A stretch of DNA of 64,000 bases, taken from the NCBI GenBank assembly GCA_950106755.1, contig CATNNA010000004.1, positions 186,001 to 250,000 on the forward strand, given 5' to 3'. Of this stretch, positions 10,489-17,499 are shown piece after piece. Numbering within the stretch: position 1 is the first letter of the stretch; every line of letters begins with the position of its first letter. Source of the DNA: Climacium dendroides. Lineage: Eukaryota > Streptophyta > Bryopsida > Hypnales > Climaciaceae. The notes under the pieces were generated by a model that made no database searches, was not told where the DNA came from, and saw only the letters and a list, made by a program, of their open reading frames with translations. A program made the translations under genes and the position numbers.

Positions 10489-10519
10489 CGTGCAATTTAG
10501 GTTGGTGCAACTTGAAATG
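10489..10519. repeat. Hairpin repeat copy 1 (intron 2)
   Basis: GTGCAATTTAGGTTGGTGCA followed by ACTTGAAATG. It is a member of the imperfect palindrome family with left arm GTGCAATTCAGGT and right arm ACCTGAATTGCAC. The right arm is decayed. Confidence 0.6.
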
Positions 10520-10572
10520 TATTAATGCGGAGGAAATTCAGGAAATGCTAAGGTACAAATGTATGTAAAAGA

Positions 10573-10607
10573 GTGTGCAATTCAGGTTGGAGCACCCTAA
10601 AATGCGA
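10573..10607. repeat. Hairpin repeat copy 2 (intron 2)
   Basis: The left arm GTGTGCAATTCAGGTT is intact. The right arm ACCCTAAAATGCGAC is diverged. It lies 84 bp from copy 1. Confidence 0.65.
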
Positions 10608-10640
10608 CTGTCACTTACTAGAGCTGCACATGTCAATTAC

Positions 10641-11960
10641 CCTCCTGCAAAAACCGAGAATACACTTGACCCGGAATGGCAAAACGTCTGTACTACCCAT
10701 AGATAGAATTCCATCCTTAGCTCCATGTTATACATGCGAAAGGGGAGCTCATTATACTTTCTTACATCCTTGTATACGGATGTATTAGGAGCTACGAACT
10801 CTGGTTGTATTTTCTCCTTGATAATGTTATCTGGACTTCGAAGGAATATCAAAAGCACTTTCTTCAATGCCTTTGCGCTGTTGGCGGGCAGGTCCATCAA
10901 CCTTTCATTTTTGGCCGGGTAGTAGTCGGAAAATGTCAAGCTAAAGGTTTTGAGGACCTCATTTTCTCCATGTAGGCCAGTACTTGAGTTTGATCTACTT
11001 CGTTGGCACAGATGAAGAGCTAGGATTTGATTTCCTCGAGCAGAGGACACTTTTCATTCTGCATGGAGTTGAGGACTCTGTAGAAGAAAGGATTTTCGAT
11101 GCTCGACTTCTCTTTGTATAAGACCCCTGGAATACTTCTGAAGTCAATCATGCCTAGCATTATCTGGTTCCGTGTTTCTGCAGTCCACGACATTTGCGGC
11201 CAGTCTGACCACTTGTCAGATTGAATGCTATACGGCCTCATGTATGCGATCCCTGTATGCATACTGAAGTTCTTCTTCCTCTATAGGAAGACCTTGAAGA
11301 ACTCTACCGCTCGTGGTGAAATTTGCTCCACAGACTTGTTTTTGGCCTTCAATTGCTTTCCGGTGCCAAAGAATTTTTCCCCGAGCCTCTCTACAAGGAG
11401 ATTCATTGTCGCCTTTGTAATGCCGTGACATCGCTTGAATTCCCTCCATGATGTTCGCCATTTGCGCTAAATAATTCGTAACCAGGGTCAATCTCATGGA
11501 GTGCCCTCTTCACAAACTGCTATCGTTTGCGCCTTTCGACCCACTCTTTTGTACTATAGCAACTATCAAGTACCGAAGTTGTGGTCTTGATAGTCACCTT
11601 GGGATATGTGGCTTTGCGCTTGGGGCCAGACTGGTTCAATATGTGATTTGCCAACTTCCCGATATCATTATAGCTGAGATTTCCTAGAGGCTTGAAGTAG
11701 TCACGACTGAGAGTGCAACTCTCTTGCTTCCAGTGCTCCCTTTCGTTGAATTTCATCAATGTATCAGGATCAAAGAGCTCTCCATGTACAGCGTTGGTAA
11801 TGACTTCGCTCCACAAATTGTACACTTCCTCCGGAGCGGTTATAATTTTGAGTTTGTTGACAAGTTTTAGCTTCTCCTCCGCACCCTTTTTTTTAGCGGC
11901 CATGTGATTTTTATTAACATCAATCATAGCAAAACGTTGATGCATTGCTTTCTCAAATAC
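10641..11960 (-). pseudogene. Exon 2 of the ParB-like/methyltransferase-like gene, ending in a methyltransferase motif I-like FAGG
   Basis: The exon opens VFEKAMHQRF right after acceptor CCATGCAG, in phase 0 with exon 1. It runs through LYNLW-like helical and basic text. Lesions are TAG 11520-11522, a one-base loss near 11470, TAG 11281-11283, TAG 11020-11022 and a one-base loss near 10960. Protein-like text continues across each, for example WREFKRCHGITKATMN, SPRAVEFFKVFL, MRPYSIQSDKWSDWPQM, then DVRKYNELPF. The last residues, FYLWVVQTFCHSGSSVFSVFAGG, follow the pattern around motif I of N4/N6 DNA methyltransferases (hydrophobic, G, V, F-x-G). Undoing both one-base losses gives an exon length of phase 2, which is exactly what the exon 3 acceptor at 10375 needs. 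That supports one ancestral gene. The methyltransferase assignment is tentative because only motif I is visible. Confidence 0.6.
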
Positions 11961-12065
11961 CTGCATGGAGTTGACATAGGAGAATTAATCATCAAGATTC
12001 ATTCATGTCCAATGTGGAAAAAGTTTATATGTAAATCTATGCAAGTCAATCTGAATTATAGTACA

Positions 12066-12105
12066 AGTGTGCAATTCAGCTCTAATGGACCTGATTTGTG
12101 CACCC
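12066..12105. repeat. Hairpin repeat copy 3 (intron 1)
   Basis: Left arm GTGTGCAATTCAG, right arm GGACCTGATTTGTGCAC, followed by an extra CAATTGCAC. First of three copies spaced about 59 bp. Confidence 0.7.
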
Positions 12106-12124
12106 AATTGCACAACTAAATGCA

Positions 12125-12163
12125 AGTGTGCAATTTAGCTCGGGGTGACCTGATTTACACATC
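12125..12163. repeat. Hairpin repeat copy 4 (intron 1)
   Basis: Left arm GTGTGCAATTTAG, right arm GACCTGATTTACACA. The loop is GC-rich (CTCGGGGT). Confidence 0.7.
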
Positions 12164-12183
12164 CTAATCTATAGTACAAATGA

Positions 12184-12222
12184 ACTGTACAATTTAGGTT
12201 GGGGGGACCTGAGTCACTCACC
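12184..12222. repeat. Hairpin repeat copy 5 (overlaps intron 1 donor)
   Basis: Left arm CTGTACAATTTAGGTT, right arm GGACCTGAGTCACTCAC. On the minus strand the right arm supplies the GTGAGT splice donor of intron 1. Confidence 0.65.
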
Positions 12223-13661
12223 CTGAATTTTGTTGTCTCTTGTATTATCTCTCTAGTCCTTTTTGCAATTTGCACAGTCCCCACAAGAGTTGCCTCTTTT
12301 GGGTTCTTTGGACTCCCCATTGTCACCCACACCGTTCGGGCTCCTAGAATGTTGGTTGTCCAAGATGGTTGTATTGCTTGGAAGTGGTTAACTCGGTTAT
12401 AGTAAGCGGATATTGACCATAGTTGCTCAGCATCGTTAGACCAAACTATGAAGCAATCCCACTTCTGAAATTGAGCGTTGGTGTCTGTATCGACACCGCT
12501 TCCTTCCTCCAACATCATCCTGCTTGCGACAACACTATGTTGTCCATTGATGATGTAAAACAGACTGTCTTCAATGTCTTCCTACCTCTCAGGCTTCGTC
12601 TTCTGACCGATGGGCATGACGCAAAGGGTTTGCTTAGTACTCTTGTCAGGCATGTTGACAAGCCAGTTCATCATGCTTCTCGCGATTCTGTCTTCTAGTA
12701 CCTGGATGTTATAATCCGCTGGTGCTTGAATTAGTTGCTTTATTGAAAGTTCTTTCTTCACGTCTGCAGGCACGACGTATGCGCTTGAGCAAGTCTCCCA
12801 GTACTTTCGGTACACCGCACTGACAAGCTTATAGTCAGGTGCGGGGTCGGTATTTGATGCCTCTGGTACATTCAGCATCATGTCAACGTAACTCAACTCT
12901 CCTTGTCCAGACTGATCAGATGTCCTGTCGGTATGCTTTTGGGTCAACGTTGATGCTAGGGGACTTCCTCGTGCTCCATGTGGTGACGTTAGGGGAGGCT
13001 TCTTGTTCCTTGTACCTCGACCTGGTGATCCAGTGCCTTGGTTAACCATGGAGAGTTGACTTCCTACTTGGCTTGCTGTTTCTACTGAGACTGTGCGCAA
13101 AGACAAGGACTTCTGCATGACGAGCTTTTCCTTCAAGACCTCGAAGGAGTTGAACAACAGTCGTAATTTTTCACACAATCTCTTCTTGGTCAGTGGTGAT
13201 CCATCCTGATTGCAATAATGCCCTTCGTCCACTTTCTTCTCCAATTGTCTAATTTCATTGCTGTATGGTGTGGGCTCTAGACTCCTAAGGAGGGACATCA
13301 TGTTGAAGGTAATCTTGTCGGAGTCTACAAGAATTGAGAAATGATACTGCTCATTGCTCGGCAACCCCGTCTTTGTGGTGATACATCGTATAAGAATAAG
13401 AGGATATATATCATATATGACATCCTTCACTCTCTCGTCGAACGAGATTGGAATATACATTTGGGCCTTACTGTACTTCATAGTGAAGTGGAAGTTGTTA
13501 GTGTGGAGAATCATTGCCAGACTCCAGGATTCCACTTGCTTAGGGTCCTTGAACTCCCAGTAATCTCCGTCATTCATCATCTCATCCTCATCGTCAACTT
13601 CTGGACTCTTCGTAGTGTTTCTTTTGAAGTACGCGTTTAGATTTTCGATCTGGTCCTCCAT
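12222..13661 (-). pseudogene. Exon 1 of the ParB-like/methyltransferase-like gene (N-terminal part)
   Basis: The frame starts MEDQIENLNAYFKR at 13661 and is open for 359 codons to TAG 12582-12584. It then continues in the same frame with EDIEDSLFYIINGQHSVVAS up to the donor at 12222, 480 codons in all. The first 190 residues are mixed helical (YWEFKDPKQVESWSLAMILH). A Ser/Gly/Pro-rich linker follows (SPGRGTRNKKPPLTSPHGAR), then PADYNIQVLEDRIARSMMNW and LCVMPIGQK. This run, ending in INGQHSVVA, resembles the ParB/sulfiredoxin-like fold, where a substrate loop of type G-x-H-x(3)-A follows a strand. After it comes KWDCFIVWSND and ISAYYNRVNHFQ, which I do not recognise. In bacteria and phages, ParB-like domains are often fused to DNA methyltransferases, which fits exon 2. 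The single TAG here could be a recent nonsense change. Five further stops or frameshifts in the rest of the gene make it a pseudogene. Confidence 0.62.
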
Positions 13662-13792
13662 GCTGTAAAATAATATAAATTAGAGTTTGTTTGTCTAACT
13701 ATCTTTGAACATGCTTTTGTTTTGATACATTTATTGAGCTTCGTTGATAATAACTTTATATTACAACCTATTTATTTCTAGAGGATATTCAC

Positions 13793-13831
13793 GTGTGCAG
13801 TTTAGGTGGATGCAACCTGAATTGCACACTA
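13793..13831. repeat. Hairpin repeat copy 6 (5' flank of the three-exon gene)
   Basis: GTGTGCAGTTTAGGTGGATG, then CAACCTGAATTGCACAC. Well-preserved arms of about 16 bp with a short loop. Confidence 0.8.
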
Positions 13832-13942
13832 ACTCTATGACCCTTACTTTGTTCTTCTTTGCTATGCCTATGTTTTTTGTTTTTTGGCAATTGCTATGTG
13901 CTTAAAATTATTAAGGTATGTTTGTAATAGCAATCTACTGTG

Positions 13943-13981
13943 CTTGTGCAATTCAGGTTGATGCCACCTGAATTACACAAG
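13943..13981. repeat. Hairpin repeat copy 7 (best preserved)
   Basis: CTTGTGCAATTCAGGTTGAT, then GCCACCTGAATTACACAAG. The arms pair over about 17 bp with a single interruption. Confidence 0.85.
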
Positions 13982-14050
13982 GCTGGAAATCTTTCTATTG
14001 TGCTGCTTATTTTTCCACTTTATTTCATTAGTAAAAATGCTAGAATATAA

Positions 14051-14090
14051 CTTGTGCATTTTAGGTCTATCCCATCTGAATCGCACAAGA
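14051..14090. repeat. Hairpin repeat copy 8
   Basis: CTTGTGCATTTTAGGTCTAT, then CCCATCTGAATCGCACAAG. Same arm design with several substitutions. The spacing from copies 6 and 7 is irregular (about 150 and 108 bp). Confidence 0.8.
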
Positions 14091-14870
14091 AAGCAACGCA
14101 TTCGTGCTCAATTCTAAGGTTCCGCTTCAAGATGGACACCTACTATCTAGAATACTGCTACATAGTGTTACCTTATTGCAATTGCTATTATTGAAACTAT
14201 ACATGGAATGAACAAGTTATATGCTAACCTTCTATGTGGACAAGGCAGAGAACCTTCAATTTTGTCCCCTAAAAAATCTTCAAAAAATCAGCACTCTGCA
14301 AGATGGTCAACAACATGAATTTAGATTCCATACATAAGCAAGTTTTAAAGCATTAATTGCAACATTAAATCCTACATGCTGAATTGCGTTCTGTCAATTT
14401 CTTGGATCGATCCTCACGCTCACATTCAAAGGAATTACAACGTGACTGCTGTACGTACTATTGATCAATTAATTGCAAGACAGCTTCAGACAACTTGTGT
14501 GATTGAATTTTCTTTCTCCAAGGATTTGTACCTTCAAGGAGCGCTTTTGAAAGTAGTCAGCTCTTATCACATTGTCTCAAAGTAATTGACTCCCAAAGTA
14601 TCTTACTTCAACGTTCATCTACTCCAGGCAAACGAGATCTCCTCACCCACTCGACTGTTGTAGAGGCTGTCTCTGTTACGCCAAGTAGCAATTCCTGTAA
14701 GTCTCCCAGTGGTAGAAAGGCTATGAAATGGTACTCGTGATAAAATCATACAAGGAATTCAGCGACTGTGCAACTTTGGGTTGCCAAGAGAAACTAGATC
14801 TGTAAAACTTGCGTCTAATAGAAAATGGACAATTAATCAACAATACCCGGATAACCTATTAATGATGCAG

Positions 14871-14912
14871 GGACGGAGAACAAGAAGGGACGAAGAGGGA
14901 CGGAGAACAAGC
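14871..14912. repeat. Short GGGACGGAGAACAAG repeat
   Basis: GGGACGGAGAACAAG occurs at the start and again 27 bases later, with a related GGGACGAAGA between. Local slippage product. No gene. Confidence 0.7.
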
Positions 14913-14999
14913 ACTGCATGTTCAAAATCACGTCATTCACAATCTTGTAATTCAAAAAAATGCACCTACCAAACCACGAAGTTCAATGCTTGCAAGCCC

Positions 15000-15240
15000 G
15001 AGCAGAAGACTCAAAATTCAGCTTACGACTTCAGTTTCCAACTTCGACTCCGAATTCCGACTCCGACTTCAGCTTCCGACTCAAAATTCCAACTCCGACT
15101 TCACCTTCTGACTCACAATTCAGACTTCAGATTCAACTTCAGATTCACAATTCAAGATTCAGAAGTCTCGGAATTCAAGCTTCAGAAGTCTCCAAATTCA
15201 AGTCTCAGAATTCAAGCTTCAGAAGTCTCACAATTAAACC
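15000..15240. repeat. Low-complexity TTCAGA/TTCCGACT repeat tract
   Basis: A run of ACTTCAG, TTCCGACTC and AATTCAAGCTTCAGAAGTCT words. The last of these recurs near 15170 and 15208 with intermediate copies. Translations give Phe/Gln/Ser-rich nonsense in overlapping frames and should not be read as a protein. Confidence 0.75.
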
Positions 15241-15617
15241 ACAATAGCATTGACAACGTGAACATTGCAAAACGTAAACACTGTCAGATAAGAAGGATTA
15301 GGTGTAGATAGCAAAACTGAAGTAGCTACGTTGGCTAGACTTCGAGTTGCTGGAGGAATACAGGAAATAATAACACTACAGACATACTGAAAAACATGTT
15401 CCAAACCCCCAAAATCGTAACAAGTGCATAGTACTCTAAAAAATAGGACACCTGCTGTGAACCTGAGGATGCTTCCAACTTCGTTTAGTTCTTTTTGGAC
15501 CTCAATTCTCAGGGACTCTGACTCTCACAAGAGACGGAGAAAGGTGACGTTCAGGGTTCGGGTCACAATTCGCAAGAGATGGATAGGGGAAACCATGAAT
15601 AAACTAAACCCGAGTAC
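15241..15617. other. No feature recognised
   Basis: No frame with protein-like composition, RNA gene or clear repeat seen. Confidence 0.3.
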
Positions 15618-15714
15618 AACAAAAACCAAATCTGTACCCTAAACCCTAGCGTCACTCAAAAAGCCACAACAGAAACCAAATTTGTACCGTAAATCCTAGC
15701 GTTGCTCAACAAAA
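15618..15714. repeat. 49-bp tandem duplication carrying a telo-box
   Basis: Two copies of a unit beginning CAACARAAACCAAATYTGTA start at 15618 and 15667. The first contains AAACCCTAG (15642-15650), the plant telo-box found in many promoters of ribosomal and cell-cycle genes. In the second copy it has decayed to AAATCCTAG. No gene start downstream could be tied to it. Confidence 0.7.
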
Positions 15715-15904
15715 GAACAACAGACATCAACTCTGAAAGGCACACCGCAGGCAACAAACTTACACACAAGCAACACCATCACCACCACAAAAGTCCCTAC
15801 AGTCGCTTAGGAAATCATGAAAAACAAAATCTCAAGCACATCGGAAGCTTTAAGAAAACTGAATTGACGACGAACCACACACATAACATTTTTCAAAGAT
15901 TTGC

Positions 15905-15995
15905 TCGGGACGTACCTTTGAACTTCCAGACTTCGCACCTCCGCGACCTGACTTCGCAGCTCCGCGCCCCCTCTTCGCACCTCCGCAACCCTCAC
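15905..15995. repeat. GC-rich 21-22 bp tandem repeat, 3 copies
   Basis: Units such as ACTTCGCACCTCCGCGACCTG repeat three times. The CTTCGCACCTCCGC words resemble the GC-rich blocks at 2.65-3.26 kb, though not closely enough to call the same family with certainty. Confidence 0.65.
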
Positions 15996-16360
15996 TTCCA
16001 AGGAATCCAAGCAAAAAAGAATCCAAACTCTAAAAGCCCCCACCACTACAGTATTTGTGCTCCTCCTTTTCGTCGTCGATGAGAAGCATAGAAGGCTTTG
16101 CTCCAACTCCCCGTGCAACAAACTAGTTGAAGGAGTCAATGTGATTACGGACACGAGTTTCTGGAGCGCCAGACCAAACAGAGAAGCTCAGATGCGGACT
16201 GCGGATGCGCCTCCGAAGTAGCTGGAGTTGGTATCACAAAGTAAAAAACAAGGAATTTGCAATTGCCTGTTCTCATTAAGGAACTTACTAGATACATGTG
16301 ACAGTTCCCACAACTCCTACACAACATTATTCACCAGAGCTGGGGGGTACCCTTTTGCTT
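15996..16360. other. No feature recognised
   Basis: Mixed-composition DNA with no supported coding frame. It ends at the outer edge of the left inverted repeat. Confidence 0.3.
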
Positions 16361-17287
16361 CCCCCGATATCAGGAGCCACCAGCCCTGGAACTTTCCGAA
16401 AAACTAAGTCACAGTAAAAAAGGACCTGTACGCACCAGATCTGCACCCGCTCCATGGACTTCGGTGCCTGCACTAGAAAAAGAACGGCTATCACCCAAAA
16501 ACTGAAACCTAGTATAGTAGTTCTTGACTTTTTAATACCTGGCCCCAGGCCAAGATCATGGGCCAGATCATGGACCCGTCCAGAGTCTGTCTAACTTACA
16601 TACCTCTTCCACAGCAAATGGAGAACCTTGAATTTAATTTAAGACCCTCCCACGCATCCCGGAGGGTATTATCCCTCTATCACAGGGGAACTCCACAACC
16701 CAGTTAGTAATGTTATGTACTGTTTCCATCTACAAACTCGGTAAATTATCTGATTGCACCTGGAGAAAAGTAAAAAATCTTAGTGGAATTATCTTTATGT
16801 TATAAGTTCTAAACCCTTACTACAATGTAATAGATTTCTATTCAAACAATATTGCAAAAGTAGAAGATGATTAGTAATTTCATTTTTCAAGGTCCTTTCA
16901 ACAAGTTTGGTAGTACACTCTAAATGCATCCATCTTCTTCAAATGGACCCTAGTATTAGTTGAAGAATAGAGAATGAGTGATTCTTAAACAAACCACTAT
17001 AGCAAATGAATAAATCAAGGAAAAATTATTTTTCTATTACAAGAACCTATCATTGTCATTAATTACCACACATCTATTTATAAGTTGCAAGTGGATGGAT
17101 TTTGGCAGGTCACAAATAGGAGCCTAGGCCCCAAATTTTTGATAATTTATAACTAATTCTAAAATGCTTTGATAAATACATATCCACTTGTGTTACGCTC
17201 CACATCTACTTTCCTTTCTTTTCAAAATGATTGAAAGTGACCACCATTTGGAAAGTTCCAGGGCTGGTGGCTCCCGATATCGGGGCT
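16361..17287. mobile_element. Candidate 927-bp non-autonomous element with 36/37-bp terminal inverted repeats
   Basis: The left arm 16361-16397 and right arm 17252-17287 are inverted copies that share GGAGCCACCAGCCCTGGAAC. They differ by one substitution and one extra C. CTT flanks both ends (16358-16360 and 17288-17290), which could be a 3-bp target duplication. The interior has no coding frame. The right arm abuts the first recognisable satellite monomer. Directly inside the right arm, 17235-17250 (GAAAGTGACCACCATT) is itself satellite-like, so the arms could instead be products of rearrangement at the array edge. I favour a small DNA element with moderate confidence. Confidence 0.5.
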
Positions 17288-17499
17288 TCACAACAAATTT
17301 CCCATTTTTATTTAAGTAAATTTCATGAGGTTAAATTTTGTTGGACACTAAAGTACACGGCTAGGTTCATGACCCAATTTTTACTTTCACATACGAGGTC
17401 ATTCAAAGTGACCACCAATTGCATTATTTTTGAATTCCTGACTTTATGAATAACTGGTACTTGCACACCATGTTTCCCATTTTATTTTAAGTGAATTTC

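Larger units (their letters stand above)
10375..10640 (-). other. Intron 2 (266 bp) carrying two hairpin repeats
   Basis: Donor GTAATTG at 10640 follows the codons for FAGG. The acceptor is TGTTGCAG ending at 10375, or alternatively CCATGCAG ending at 10403. The body has stops in all minus frames and includes two copies of the dispersed hairpin element. The CATGCAG near its 3' end resembles the 3' end of intron 1 (TGTCACAACCATGCAG versus TGTCAACTCCATGCAG). Confidence 0.55.
11961..12221 (-). other. Intron 1 (261 bp) carrying three hairpin repeats
   Basis: Strong donor GTGAGT (12221-12216) after the codons for ETTKFR, and acceptor CCATGCAG ending at 11961 before VFEKAM. Phase 0 on both sides. 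About half of the intron is three copies of the hairpin repeat spaced about 59 bp apart, the first reaching the donor itself. Confidence 0.7.
13662..14870. other. 5' flank of the three-exon gene, no further exon recognised
   Basis: Apart from hairpin copies 6-8 there is no coding block I can support. The region could contain the promoter and an untranslated first exon or intron of the minus-strand gene. No TATA box can be assigned confidently in this AT-rich sequence. Confidence 0.35.

Noticed and set aside
9771..12584. Reassigned TAG codon (stop read as an amino acid)
   Set aside because: One-base frameshifts occur in the same gene and other stops (TGA, TAA) occur nearby. CHG deamination explains TAG excess more simply.
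14781..15311. A 176-residue Phe/Gln/Ser-rich frame
   Set aside because: It comes from the TTCAGA/TTCCGACT low-complexity tract. Overlapping frames look just as good.
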